Assembly (NCBI GenBank): GCA_025526995.1
Contig: JAHLKG010000013.1
Location: forward strand, 736,408-800,407
Length of the DNA stretch: 64,000 bases
Source of the DNA: Powellomyces hirtus
Lineage: Eukaryota; Chytridiomycota; Chytridiomycetes; Spizellomycetales; Powellomycetaceae
Reading direction: 5' to 3'
Both the position numbers and the translations under genes were made by a program. The notes under the pieces are model-generated. The model saw only the letters and a list, made by a program, of their open reading frames with translations. It made no database searches and was not told the origin of the DNA. This document shows, piece after piece, positions 1 through 11,647 of the stretch. Within the stretch, counting starts at the first letter, position 1. Every line of letters begins with the position of its first letter.

Positions 1-313
1 CACCCTCGCCGTCATGATTGCACTCTCATACGTCTTTCACCTCACGTTCGACAATTGGAGCATGACGGCCGGTTTTAGCATGCACCAACTTCTGTCCGAC
101 CCGGATTGGTCGCGCGCAAAAGTCCGCACCTATGCAATCGCCCTCTTGAAGCGAAATTCGCCTCGCGCTTGGATGCGTCGCGTGCGCAACAAAATGCGTC
201 CCATGTTCAACTTTCGCAGACGAAAGCAGCATCAGGAGCAAACGCCGCTTTCCCCGGGTGGACAGAAGCTGGAAGTGGAACCCATTGACATACACATTCC
301 GTCACGACAATAA
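1..313 (+). CDS. C-terminal end of an unidentified protein (partial)
   Basis: The reading frame is open from the window edge to a TAA at 311-313, so this is the 3' end of a gene that starts upstream of the window. The visible ~103 residues begin with a hydrophobic stretch containing ALSYVFHLTF, followed by a basic segment rich in Arg/Lys (near MRRVRNKMRPMFNFRRRK) and a hydrophilic tail. A membrane segment followed by a basic cytosolic tail is possible. No family is recognisable, and the methionine at 14 is probably internal rather than the start. Confidence 0.5.
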   Translation, partial: TLAVMIALSYVFHLTFDNWSMTAGFSMHQLLSDPDWSRAKVRTYAIALLKRNSPRAWMRRVRNKMRPMFNFRRRKQHQEQTPLSPGGQKLEVEPIDIHIPSRQ

Positions 314-655
314 GTCGAGACTGGCAGTAATGGTAGTTATATAGAGTTGTCGAAGCGTGTAGAGGTTCAGGGACGCATCTCGTCTGTTGGCTATAGCTTT
401 TATCGTGTTGACGGCACCAGCTTTGGCGACAGGTGAGCTGTGGATTCTCCGAAGCCTAGCATTCTGCAGCGCACGGACGGCTGTTGTATCTATGTGATCT
501 ATTACTTGTGGTATATAGGATGATGATGATGAACAATGCTATCAAAACAAATCCAGAGTTCTATCAGCTGATGTCAAGCGACAGGAGCATGATCCTGCTT
601 GTGCGGAAGAATAGTTTCTATCTAGATCAGGAAGAATGCGTGTGTGCAAAAGTTG
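314..655. other. intergenic, no gene seen
   Basis: A 3' flank shared by the partial upstream gene and the convergent taspase gene. Short open frames here show no protein-like composition. Confidence 0.5.
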
Positions 656-1921
656 TCAAACCTTCACCCCTTGTATTTTGAATTTGCTTTTTGCTCCATC
701 GGAGCCTGTTGAGAGCGACGAGATCTTGACATGAGGATGCGTAGAATTACCAGACATCCACCCGATGGCAAACGTTTCTGTCGTGTGAGCCCACCAAAAC
801 TCTTGCATATCCTTCACTACTCCTGATTCCTTATCAACAATCTTCTCACTTCGAAACACAATCACCCCAGCATGTTTATCGGTATACCCCTGCAACCATG
901 GATCGTTCAAAAACTCTGTCATGATCCGTTTCAGTTCATCAGCGACATTGGCAGCGCGCATGACGCGGGTCGCGCATTCGCGGGCAAAGAGGGTCTTGAT
1001 AATTTGCTCGCCGGTGCCTGATGCGCTGCAGGCGACGCTGACGGGACCGGTTTGTTGCGCCCATGTCCCACAAGCGTAGTGGGCGGCGGAACCGAGGCGG
1101 CCGGGGAGTTTGAGCGAGATTCCGCCGCTGCTGACTCCCGAGGTGAGGTGGCCCGTATCGGACATAGTGATTGCGCCGACTGTGTCGTTACGGGTGGTTT
1201 TCAGGAAGACGTCGGTGTCGTTGGCTGCTGTTGCTGGTTGATGTGGTTTTTGTAACCCAAGGACAGCAGACGCACCACCATTTGGAGCCATCCCACTCGT
1301 GGATTCACTGGCAGTCACGCCGGATTTCACCTCCGGATCGGAGATTCTCCTCCTCTTGGCACTCATTGCATAAACTTTGCTGTCTGCCGCAGACGTCTCA
1401 TCTCCATCTGCATCCGTGTCCGCGTCGCGCAGGTACTGAAGGTGCCGCTTCCATCGGCGTCTCGATTCTGGCGTTATCAAGTCACTCGGGTGTTCACATT
1501 CCACCACCCCTTCCCTCTTCCTACACCACTCCCTTGCACCTTCACCTACCAAAACCAACGGGTTGATCCTCCCACACGCTCCCTCCCGCATTCCCTCCGT
1601 CATCACATGCCTTGCAGCCACAACAGGGTTCGCAACCCCCACTAGCGCGCCAACCGCGCCAAATGCACCCGTGGCTCCGTCCATGATGCTCGCGTCGCAC
1701 TCGACCGTCCCGTCAATTGTAAGATTGGATCCGACCCCGGCATTGGTTAGGGGAGAGGACTCGAGATGCGTGATGAGGGCTTCGGTTGCGGATAGGGAGG
1801 AATGGGTCTGGTGGAGAGTTGACCACCCGGCGCAGAGGGCGGAGGTGATGAGGGCGGCGAGGGGGGCGTGGGAGGTGGGGGAGTGGTACCCGGCCCCAGC
1901 ATGGACGCATATGAATGGCAT
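656..1921 (-). CDS. TASP1: threonine aspartase 1 (taspase 1), asparaginase-2 family Ntn hydrolase
   Basis: A single-exon gene. Starting at the ATG at 1921 gives 421 residues, close to the usual length of animal taspase 1 (about 420). The frame continues upstream to 2089, but the protein-like start is MPFICVHAGAGYHSP, which matches the N-terminal HAGAG motif of type-2 asparaginases. A Gly/Ala-rich block follows (ECDASIMDGATGAFGAVGAL). The nucleophile region is NDTVGAI, where the Thr becomes the N-terminal nucleophile after autocleavage, followed by VSSGGISLKLPGR, a taspase signature. The linker before the nucleophile is Ser/Ala-rich with a KRRR basic patch that could be a nuclear signal. In animals taspase cleaves nuclear factors such as MLL and TFIIA; the fungal substrate is unknown. 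It is divergent from the CCDC12 gene, with a shared promoter region at 1922-2138. Confidence 0.9.
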   Translation of the reverse strand: MPFICVHAGAGYHSPTSHAPLAALITSALCAGWSTLHQTHSSLSATEALITHLESSPLTNAGVGSNLTIDGTVECDASIMDGATGAFGAVGALVGVANPVVAARHVMTEGMREGACGRINPLVLVGEGAREWCRKREGVVECEHPSDLITPESRRRWKRHLQYLRDADTDADGDETSAADSKVYAMSAKRRRISDPEVKSGVTASESTSGMAPNGGASAVLGLQKPHQPATAANDTDVFLKTTRNDTVGAITMSDTGHLTSGVSSGGISLKLPGRLGSAAHYACGTWAQQTGPVSVACSASGTGEQIIKTLFARECATRVMRAANVADELKRIMTEFLNDPWLQGYTDKHAGVIVFRSEKIVDKESGVVKDMQEFWWAHTTETFAIGWMSGNSTHPHVKISSLSTGSDGAKSKFKIQGVKV

Positions 1922-2138
1922 AATAAGAACGAAACACACAAAAACCAAAGGGTAACCTCCGCCGACGTGGAAGTAAACTTCGTTACTATTTCTATCCGTC
2001 ATGCCGTGACTGTCATTGTGGATGGCGGCGGTGTTGTCATAGGCAACAGATACCGTATTGACAGGATTGACAGTGCCAATGCAAAACACGCGTAACTTAC
2101 CCCCTAAATCTTCAATTCACACACCGCGCACTCTTCAC

Positions 2139-3002
2139 ATGGACCTGCAAGCCGAAACACATGCCCGCAAAGCCCGCCTCGCCGCCCTGCGTGCTGCGCG
2201 TTCCGCCGCTGCGAATGCCAACAATAGTAATGCGAATGCGAATGGAGAGGAAGGGATTGCGACATTGGAGGTTGAGATGTACGTTCAATAGACAGAAAGA
2301 GACGGAGCTTGTCCCATCCTTTTCGTTTATAGTGCCGAACTGTACCTCCCACCTTGCATCAATTTCATCTCATGACTTTTCATTCACTAGGCCGCGGATA
2401 AGACCCGTTCGCGACGACGACGAGGAGAACGACACCTCGAAACCAACACTACCAAACACCGAGAGTGGTGATGCACAACCATCAACAGATACAACAACAA
2501 ACACAACAAACGGAGCCACCACAACATCCAAAACCCTCGAAACAGCCGCTGAAGAACTCCGCGCTGCGGCACTAGAGAAGGCGCAGGCGGCGCGGGAGGG
2601 ACGGGGAGAGAATATTGTAAGGCACAAAAAAAAAGAGAGTACAGAGGCAGGAAAGGAGGGCGGAAGGTTTTGATTAATTTTTTGTGTTTATTCTTCCTTC
2701 AGGATATGACAGACCTCGCACCCATGCGGCCCAACTTTGACCTCAAACGCGACCTGGATGATAAACTCGGGAAACTGGATCGGAGGACGGAAGGGTGTAT
2801 TGCGGAGTTGATACGTAAGTGATAAAACACAACCGAAGCACAGAACAATAACAAAGAAAAGAATGGGGATTGAGATCGTTCTTTCCTTTTAGGTAAGAGG
2901 TTACAATCCACCGGCGACGTCTCGGCTCTCGCGGTGGAAAATGTCGGTGACGGGACGACGACCGGGACGGCTGGGCAGGATGATGATGATGATGATGAAT
3001 GA
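2139..3002 (+). CDS. CCDC12/cwf18 family pre-mRNA splicing factor
   Basis: Four exons (2139-2278, 2391-2616, 2703-2814, 2893-3002) join to 195 residues. The N-terminus is a charged helix (MDLQAETHARKARLAALR). A PRIRPVRDDDEEND segment and a long Ala/Glu helix follow. The conserved cwf18 core is PMRPNFDLKRDLDDKLGKL, then RTEGCIAELIRKRLQ, and the protein ends in an acidic run of Asp. Homologues are components of activated spliceosomes in fungi and animals. All introns have GT..AG ends and are 78-112 nt. The start was chosen as the first ATG in the frame of the helix, 217 bp from the divergent taspase start. Confidence 0.88.
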
Positions 3003-3441
3003 ACAAAAATCAAAAAAAAGTTGGCACATCATCACGGAGCCCGACTGCTCCCTACACACACGCACGCCCCGACCACTCGACACTCGCAACTTCCGCGATG
3101 CGTCTCAATATACCATATCATCTTGCACCGGAGAGTGTGTCGCTACCCGCTTTGACCGTGTGCCGCGGGAAGGGGGGTCGGTGGCTGGCTGCGGTGTATA
3201 GTGCGCTGCGTCGAGGTCGCTTATCCGTGGCACCCCACCCGCGCGCAGAGAGTGTATCGTGGTCTGGCGGAAGATTTGGGGTTGGGGTTGGAGTAATAGT
3301 GGTGGAGTTTCTTGTATTTTATTTTGGCACATATATGGGATGGGACCGCGTTTCTTGTTAGTCATCGGGCCGATGAGTTCGTCATAAGTTTGAGCTTATA
3401 CTTGCGTGACATTTCTCAGCTTGGGACATATACATTTGGGA
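3003..3441. other. intergenic, promoter of the downstream reductase
   Basis: No coding signal. The stretch separates the stop of the splicing factor from the start of the reductase on the same strand. Confidence 0.4.
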
Positions 3442-5086
3442 ATGAACAGGACTCTCCTCGCTGCAACTGCTGCATTCAAGAGTCCCTTGCGTTTGCCATA
3501 TAAACGACTTCAACTGCCCCAAACAGGCGCTGTTTCATCAAACAGCTCATTACCACATTCTTTTCGATTGTTTGCAACACTTGCTCCAAACACAACACCA
3601 CCACTTAAAATGGCTGACCGAACTGAACCTAAAGCTGCTCCCGATAGGTATGGGTTCGTGAAGAGAGGCTTTCTTTAGAAGGGCATTTACTAACATGTGC
3701 CGTTTTGGTTCATTTTAGCACCGGAAAAATCTTTCAGTAAGATGTCACTCAGGAATGACCCTGTCTTGTGAAGTCAGTCTCACACTCCAACCTCCATTTA
3801 TAGATGGGCTAGCAAGGATGGCGAATTCCGCAGGTACAACCCCAGGGATTTCAGTGGCTCCTTATCATGATGCAGCGTCATTGATACAGCGAAACTCTTG
3901 TAGACAGGTCTCATCCTTCCGGGACTTTGTTTCAACGGAGCCCGACTCTCCCTTTGTGGCCGAGAAGGGCAGATACCATCTCTATGTTTCCTGGGCGTGT
4001 CCATGGGCCCACCGAACCATTATTGTCAGGTAGTTGCAAAGAAAGACCGACGCGCGTTGGCGGCGTTTAAGGACGATGTACTGACGCGTCAGTGCAGAGC
4101 TTTGAAGGGGTTGCAGGATGTGATTGGCATGTCCGTTGTTCACTATCTTCTGGAGGACATGGGCTGGCGTTTCGAGTAAGTGAAGAAAGATGTGCATTGT
4201 CTCAAATGAACGGGTTACTGATCCAGTGTCATTTGGTAGCTACGACGGTGAAACCACCCCCGGCGTCATTGCCGACTCGGTCAACAACGCGCGGTACCTT
4301 CGTGAGATCTACTTCAAAGCCAACCCGGACTACCAAGGTCGATTCACTGTTCCTGTCCTGTGGGACAAGAAAACCAACACCATTGTCAACAACGAGTCTT
4401 CGGAAATCATCCGAATGCTTAACTCTGCTTTCGATCAATGGTCGTCGGCCCCGGGTGTCTCTTATTATCCTGACAATCTCACTAAGGAGATCGATGAGCT
4501 GAACACGTGGATTTATGACGAAGTTAATAACGGGTACGATGATATGAAGCATTTCTTTCAAATTACACTGTTGGGACGCCATCGCTTACTCAAACTCATG
4601 ATTGCTCAATAGAGTTTACAAAGCAGGCTTCGCCACCACTCAGGAAGCCTACGAGCCAAACTACGAAAAAGTGTTCAACGGCTTGAACAAGGTCGAAAAA
4701 ATCCTCAGCGACAAAAAGTGGTTGACTGGCAACACCCTCACGGAAGCCGACATCCGCCTGTGGACCACCGTTGTCCGCTTTGACCCCGTGTACCACACCC
4801 ACTTCAAATGCACAGGAGGCACCATTGCCCATGACTACCCCAACATTTTGCGTTGGGCGAGGGACTTTTACCAGCTGCCCAAGGTGAGCGACGGGACAAG
4901 TGGGAGCGTATGCCTACTGTCATTCTTTTGCGTTTACTGAAACTGTTGGTACTTGCCATCAATTAGGTCGCCGAGACGGTCAACATGGAACACATCAAGA
5001 AGCACTACTACATGAGTCACGTCCAGATCAACCCTACCCGTGTAGTCCCTGTTTGGAATGGGCCCGACCTTTCCATCAAGAACTGA
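3442..5086 (+). CDS. glutathionyl-hydroquinone reductase (Xi-class GST, ECM4-like), probably mitochondrial
   Basis: Eight exons (3442-3647, 3719-3736, 3804-3833, 3904-4029, 4098-4175, 4240-4533, 4613-4883, 4967-5086) give 380 residues. The first ~65 residues are basic and Ser/Thr-rich (MNRTLLAATAAFKSPLRLPY), which fits a mitochondrial presequence. A second ATG (MADRTEPK, at about 3610) could start a cytosolic form. The active-site motif is WACPWAHRT, whose CPWA cysteine is the catalytic residue of this class. Other hallmarks are FTVPVLWDKKT, VNNESSEIIRM and a C-terminal GST helical domain (LTGNTLTEADIRLW). The family reduces glutathionyl-hydroquinones to hydroquinones with glutathione and helps handle quinones. 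Exons 2 and 3 are only 18 and 30 nt. The gene is convergent with the GH5 gene. Confidence 0.93.
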
Positions 5087-6099
5087 TGCCCAGCCAGGTC
5101 GGCCTTGTCATCAAGCATATCTAGCTTGACATCGCCGCCGTTCGTCGCAGCGTTCTGTTTTGCGTTGCCATATCACATCTTTCTTTCTTTCTTCTCCTTC
5201 GCACGTATGGGGTCGGCTCAGTTCTTGGGTCTTCCTTGTCATTTCGATCTTTTCTTGGCGTACCCCGAGCTGTGAACAACCGCTCTACGAAGTTGCGGCA
5301 CTGGAACTGACGTGTTTTGCATTCTGTACCTTACCTTCTTCAACGAACATGTGGCGTATTCCGCAAAATGTAAATCATAACCTTTTCACACACATACAAT
5401 CTTTCAGCTTTAAAGACACGCACGAGACTTCATACCGAGCATTTTACACATGAGACGAATGAAAGGGTGGCGTTACCACCCCTGCACCGTTAACGCAAGT
5501 GCTGTGCAACCAGGCCAAGCTGAGGAGGGGGAGTTTTTTCTGTTGTGCGTGGACAGTGTGCATCTGCTCGTGTGTGGACAGTGTGCAAACAAAGCAGAAA
5601 AACCTCCCCTCCTCAACGCCAAGGCCAAGGCCAATCAATTCTCATGCTTCTCAGTGGGTTGTGGTCAGATGTAGTAGGTGTGTTTGGGGTGGAAGGTTTT
5701 GTTGGAGAATGTTGGATGTCTGTCTGTTACTCGAAGCCCGCTTGGAGGGTGAGTTGGGATGCAAGTCCTCTTCTTTTATATCTATGAGATTGGCATCAAT
5801 AGCCTGAATGGCAGGGCGCAGTGCAGGGCATAGATGGCAGGGCAGATGGCAGCGCGTGATCGATGGGAAGGCGGCTTCGCTTGCGTCACGCGGGATCACC
5901 AAACACGTCACGGCTCCGCTGTTAAAGACGGTGATAACGGAATCTACATGTATTGTGGGATAGAACAGATTTGATACGCCATTGTAGATGGATATGGATG
6001 GAAAAGAAAACAGGGATAGGTACAGAAAAGAAGAAAGTGCTATACATTGTCAACAGAATCAGAAATAATGGGAAGGGAACCGGGAGGTCACCAATAAGT
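5087..6099. other. convergent intergenic region, no gene seen
   Basis: About 1 kb between two convergent stops. Low-quality open frames only. The 13-mer gtggacagtgtgc occurs twice at about 5549-5586. Confidence 0.5.
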
Positions 6100-7920
6100 C
6101 TAACAACCAGCCCAAACGGGCCCCACAGGATCCGACCAAGCACTCATGGCACCGCCGACACCTACAGCCTGAACAGCATAAAAATACGGTACGCCAGGTT
6201 TCGCATCCTTATCCTGCCACAATGTCGATCCACTACATTTGTTGTCCATCACATTGATGCCAATCGGTTGCGGTTCCCACGTGACACCTCCACCCCCTTG
6301 TTGTTGGGTTCCCCTCCACACCAGATACGACGCCGCGGAGACGCTGCCTCGAAACCTGATCCAGTTCGGGGCAATGTCGGGAAGGAGCTGTGGGGGCGGG
6401 TGCGGGACGGGATAAGGCGTGGCGCGCGGGTCTAGGTTTTGGATGGAGAGTGCATAGTGGCGGATCTGAGGCATCACGTCGATTTCTTCGCCGCAGAACC
6501 CGTGGGTGCCGGTGGGGAAACCTGGGTTGTGATAGGACCAGTATTTACCGCCTTCTTCGCTGTGCACGTAAAAGCCGCCAAACATGCTGTGATATCTGAG
6601 ACGGACAATTGTACATGTTCAACATTTAGTGGCGGGAGCGACCAATGTGACAAATGCGCCTATGTAACTCACCGTAAGCTCCACATCAGCGACCCAGAGA
6701 CCAGAGTGTTGCGAATGATGCTGTCGTACATTTGTCCGTACACGTTCGTACCAGCAAAGCCAAACTCGCCCACGATGAACACTTTACCGTGTTTCCCAGC
6801 AATGTGGTCGGCATCTTTGCTGAGTCGCTTCACGTCATCACCACCATGGTAGTAGTGATTGACAAAGATGTCCGGGCCATGCGGGGAGGTGAGGGTTTCG
6901 CGGCACAGCTTCTCCTTGGACTTGAGTCCGCCGATCGAGCCGTCCATAACGAGTGTGTTGGGAGCCAGGGAGCGGATGTGGGCGGTCATGGCGAGTGTCC
7001 AGGCTGCTGGCGGGTCGTTGCCTTTCCACCCGCCGAGCTCGTTGCCGAGTTGCCATGCGAGAACGGTAGGATCATCTCCATATCTAATAGGAAGAGTTCA
7101 TGGAATGAGAGGGGCGGGATCGGAATGTGGCGCTGCGAGGTGTTTCTCCATACCTTATCCCATTGACCGTGTTGACCCTGTTCAGCACATACGAAATAAT
7201 ATGCTGGAAGTCGTCAATCAGTTGCGGGTCGGTCCAGAACTGCGACGGCCTCTTGTTCCTCATTTTGGCCAACTGCGCATAGTTGCCGAACGTGCATATG
7301 CTCGGGTCGGACGTGCCCCCATCATCGCCTCCCCAATGGTTGTTGATGAAGGGAATCACCACTCTTACGCGCACTTGCTGCGCGATCGCCAACGCATGGT
7401 CCATAGCCACAAAGGCACGCTCATTGAAGGTTGCGATCCCTGTAATATGGTAATTCTCTCCGATCCCAAGCGTATAGGACCGGGTGACTCGCCCACCGAG
7501 GTGGGCAATGCTAAGGAGAGCATCGTGCTGTTCGTACGGGTCAGGCGGGATCCAACCGTCTGTGTCGGGTCTGTCTTCTAGAAGCAGCAAGGAGGGGATG
7601 TTGAAGGATATGAAGCGGAACGGTTGGTTTCCTTCATAGAGCACATGGCCTCTGCGGGTAATGAATGGCCAATTGGTGGGAGGATGGGCGGCGGCAGCGG
7701 CAGGTGTGTCGAGGACTGGTTGAGGGGTTATGGTGTTTGATAGTTGCTGTGGACGGGGAGGGAGGGACGGGTGCTGGGCTTCTTGGTTGGCGTTGATTTG
7801 GGTGTGCCACGTTGGTTGGGGCGTCATTTGGTGGTGTTGGTTGTTGTTGTGGCTATGACCTGGGTAAGCGGCGGGAGAACTCTGTGAGCCGGAAGCTTGT
7901 TTGGAAGGCACACAACCCAT
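6100..7920 (-). CDS. glycoside hydrolase family 5 protein, mannanase-like, with myristoylation motif
   Basis: Three exons (7920-7154, 7083-6673, 6595-6100) give 557 residues. The catalytic acid/base sits in WQLGNELGGW and the nucleophile in VIVGEFGF, both typical GH5 positions. NHWGG and VNHYYHGGDD fit the barrel core of fungal mannan endo-1,4-beta-mannosidases. The start at 7920 gives MGCVPSKQ, a Gly2/Cys3/Ser6 pattern of N-myristoylation plus palmitoylation, rather than a signal peptide. An upstream in-frame Met (8004) would bury this motif and is less likely. Residues ~10-100 are a Gln/Pro/His-rich linker. The anchor and the absent secretion signal suggest a membrane-tethered cytosolic enzyme, which is unusual for the family. 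Substrate specificity is inferred. Confidence 0.85.
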
Positions 7921-9197
7921 TCTTTTCGGGTTAGCGGTAATGGGAATGAAAGTAGCGCTAATGGAGTGGGCATAGTCGGAGGTACCCAAATCGCCAATCG
8001 CCAACGAGGCGCGCTTCTTGCGTCATAATTATCGTCTACGTTCGTTTCGCAGAGGATGAGGATGAGGACTTGGACATCCGTTGCAGATGCAAGAGAGCTT
8101 GGTTGGCAAATCTCCTGCTTGGATTCAATAAGGCAGCCTCCCCTCCTTATTGAGGAGCCTTTGTTGGCATGCACGACTCCACAGCCTGAGGGGGCGAACA
8201 TGCCCAACGTGGGGAACGTGACCAGACGTTCTACACGACCTGGTGCGTAATTTTTCGTCTTGTCAGGTCGGAGGATGTGTCTCGCCCTGCGGCAATGGCA
8301 CTGAGATGGGTTTCCAGGGATTCCCTCCTTAGGTACTGCTTCTGACGATGATGATTTTTTTTTTTCGATGGCCCGACTGATCAGAGACAGTGAAGGCCCA
8401 GGGAGCAGAGTTTGCTGTTTCTGTTGTAGAATAGAGCCAGACTCTGTGTTGGCTTTGCTTGCAGTAGAAGGTGGTTGTTGGTCTCTGCTGTCAAGAGTCG
8501 GAGTGGCATCCTTGGCGGGACTTTCCACATTGTCTTTGGCTGTGGGATTTTTTTGTCATCTTTCTTGACTTTGCTCTGCTTCTTCTTCTTCTTCTTTTTT
8601 TGCTTGGAGCGTCAGAAAGAACATCTCCACTCTCCGTAGGATCGTTGCTCTTGGAAGCAGTATTGATCGAGATCTTTGTGCAAGGTGGCCTGCTCTGATG
8701 GCAAGGGGCCAAGGCGCTGATCTCCCTCGTCTACTCGTATTTCTTGACAACATATTCCATAAAGACATGCCGGGAAAGCAGTGGTTCTGTTCGTCGGGCT
8801 TTGCGCTGCCAAGTTGCCAGCTCCCTTCGAGCCTTTTTGTACATTGTCTACCATACAATGTGTTCTGCTCAGATAAGATTGAAGATCATCGATTTGATAC
8901 GAAGTGACAGCTCTCCACCACTGAGCCTCCCCATCGAACTCTTTCCTGACTCGGACGTCCAACCCAAACATACACATCACACGCAAAAGGGCGCAGTCGG
9001 CTGACAGCACACACTACCTGTGGGTATCGATATGTGCTGAGAAACCACACTGTGTGGAGTGAGTGATGAGTCGCTTTTCTGCTGACGCACAAAGTGAAGC
9101 GAAACGAAACACGCGCGACGCGTACTACCTTAAACCCTGCGCAGCTTCCTTCCACCCCGCTCTTCCCATATGCAAATTATCGTGAGACGCTGAGACA
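7921..9197. other. unresolved region with possible minus-strand coding sequence
   Basis: Divergent flank between the GH5 gene and the coiled-coil gene. On the minus strand between about 9010 and 8300 three frames in turn look protein-like: one with RVRKEFDGEAQWWRAVTSY, then one with SGDVLSDAPSKKRRRRR, then one with PSTASKANTESGS. They are separated by a CTT repeat (8579-8596) and a seven-A run (minus strand) at about 8552. Either introns or an indel in the run would be needed to join them. I could not build a convincing gene. Confidence 0.25.
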
Positions 9198-11054
9198 ATG
9201 ACAAACGATGAAGGAACCCCTTCCGTTGCTGATGATGGCATTGTGGAGCACCAGTCCCTTGAAGCAGCAGTGACAGGTGACAATGCACAAGACGGTGCCA
9301 CGCGGTCCAAGGTATGAAAGAAAGACGAGTATAGACTTCGGGTTGGCAATGCCATCTTGGTTCCCACGCTTGCAGTCTGGGCATTGGGACTTGTCTGTCA
9401 CTCAATCTCGCACGCAGCTATTGCTCTCAGCAAGATTGTACGCTCTTTCTCAGCGGGAACTTTTCGAATTTGACTTACTGTTTCTTCCATTGACGTGGGA
9501 ATGCGTTTCCGGGTGTCAAAGTTCTTGCACAGACGTGAGGTTGCATTGAGCGCCATCCACGCCGAGCCCAGCGCACGCCAAACTGTTCGAACTGAGGGAG
9601 CTCAAACTATCCCGGATATAGCTGAGGATAAACCGGCTCCGACGCATGACGAAAGTACTGTGGAAGCGTCTGTGGAGGCTGCGGAGGCGAAAGCCATGCG
9701 GTCGTTGATCGAACGAAAGGTACTTAACAATATCCATTGTTTCTAGAATGGGAGCTCTCTGATCCTTATGAACCGCAAATCATTCTCAGGAAGTTTCTGT
9801 CGACCAGAAATTGGAACAACAGCCAGATTTGCCTGCTCGGACAGATTCCCTGTTCTATAACACCCACGGTAAGGAAGCAGTTTACAGCATCTCCCTTTGT
9901 TCTGAGATCTTGATGAGAGCTGCTACAGAAACGCGCCAAGCTGAGACTGTGTCCATTGGTGACCAGCTGGCTTTGCTCATGCACGAGGCCGCCAAAGACA
10001 TGGATTCTGCGGAGCTGCGTTCCATGATTAATGCGAGAGACAAGCAAGTGTCATCGCTAAGTCTCGAAAACGAACAGGTTGGCGCTGCACCAGACAATTT
10101 ACAATTGAATGCAACACGGAGGGCTGACGGAGACTGGTATTCTTTGACGCAAGCTAAAGAGAATGCAGGATGAGATGATGACAAAGATTGAATTGCAAAC
10201 ACAACGAATATTTGAGCTGCGCTTCGCCAACAAGGCCATGAAGACAGTAAATCGCTCACTTGTCGAAGACGCTGAAGCTTATCACATGCTGAGATCAAAG
10301 CAGCGCAAAATCTTCTTGCCTAGTCAGGCCCCGGTCATTGTGGATGAGAATGGTGAAGAGATAGTGGAAGGTCCAGCAAAAGATTCTGCAGTGGCATCAC
10401 TGGACCACAGCAGGAATGCTAGTCCTTCCATCTCGCAGCGATCTTCATTGGATGTTGAAGCGAATGAAGAGAGTTCTCGTCAAATTATCTCAGGTACGAG
10501 TCAAGCCACATAAAGTGACGTGTTCACCGCGTTCGGTCTAGGGGTTATTTGTCACACTGAAAGGGTTGATCTTATTTTCAATGCTAGCGCTGCGGGACGA
10601 GATCAAAGGCCTGAATCTTTACATCAACAAAATCACGTCGCGGATCCTCTCAGATGACTACCTTGAGCAAGTTCTGGTCAATGACCCCCCTACGGACGAG
10701 GGGTACACCAATGTGATAATTCCATCCTGCAAACGACACAACACTCTCCCATCGCTGCCGGCTCTCACCAGCCGGAGCAACGTTCCTGATCTATTGCGAA
10801 AGCGTCCATCTCTCGCCGCATTGAGCTTCTTCAAGCGCGAGCCCTCCTCTCCCGCGGTGGAAGCAGCGCCGTGTTTGTCACCGCTAATGATCGACAGTAC
10901 CAAAGAGGCAGACGAGCAGCTTATGTCTCCAAGCTGGTTCCAGAGAATGAGCCTCTTTGGGATGGGGCAATCTCCAGTGGCCACTTCAGCTGAGAAGGAT
11001 GATCCGGACTGTGTGCAGATGACTGCTGTTTCAGAGAATGAAAGAGGACCCTGA
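9198..11054 (+). CDS. uncharacterised coiled-coil protein
   Basis: Six exons (9198-9311, 9522-9719, 9790-9868, 9929-10077, 10169-10493, 10588-11054) give 443 residues. The N-terminal third is acidic and Ala/Glu-rich (HDESTVEASVEAAEAKAMR). Residues ~130-220 are predicted helical and coiled-coil (KDMDSAELRSMINARDKQV; KIELQTQRIFELRFANKAM). A conserved-looking helix LRDEIKGLNLYINKITSRIL follows, then a Ser/Pro-rich C-terminus with basic LLRKRPSLAALSFFKR. Similar helix-plus-disordered architecture is seen in many fungal proteins of unknown role; I recognise no named family. The acceptor of exon 2 (caaag at 9517-9521) was chosen because it keeps frame and avoids a stop. Confidence 0.7.
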
Positions 11055-11647
11055 GACTGAAATTTGACAAAAAAAGTAGGATTACTCGTGTATCTTGTAT
11101 GTAGGAGTCTTGCATCATGGGATCGGGCCCGATAGGAGAGTTGACTAGTTGATGGAGCCTCTGTAGATATGAATATGATACTCAAACACTGATGTCGCGC
11201 CCGCAGGATGCTTCAAATGTGTTGGTTCCTTTATTCATGCGGATTCGTGGTATGCTGAAAGCTCCAATCTAGAGTATGAGTGGTTGCTTCAAAAGTAGCA
11301 GGACGAGACCTTTTAAAATGCAGGACAAGTGCACCCATCAATGTTCTATTGACCAACATAGCTTCAATTCCCTGTCAACCAAGTGGCTTAGTCACGCGCC
11401 GTTGCTGTCAATTCAACATTTCGTTTATGCAGAAATATGTGTGTATTGCAGAAATGATGGAAACACAAAACCATCAGATGTACATGGAGCCACTACATCG
11501 CCTCAACCGTATTCACCTAAGGAATCAAGCCAAAATGCCAAGCTGGCAAGAACAAAGCTACATAACTACATAAAGCCTGGGTGACCCTCCTGCACATACA
11601 TCCCAAGAGCCGAACCAAAATATATCAGCAAAGTATCACCCCTCTGC
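11055..11647. other. convergent intergenic region, no gene seen
   Basis: 3' flanks of the coiled-coil and stress-protein genes. Open frames here are short and not protein-like. Confidence 0.5.

Noticed and set aside
1171..1955. Plus-strand open frames of ~130 residues opposite the taspase gene
   Set aside because: They are antisense to a well-supported enzyme and have skewed Cys/His/Pro composition.
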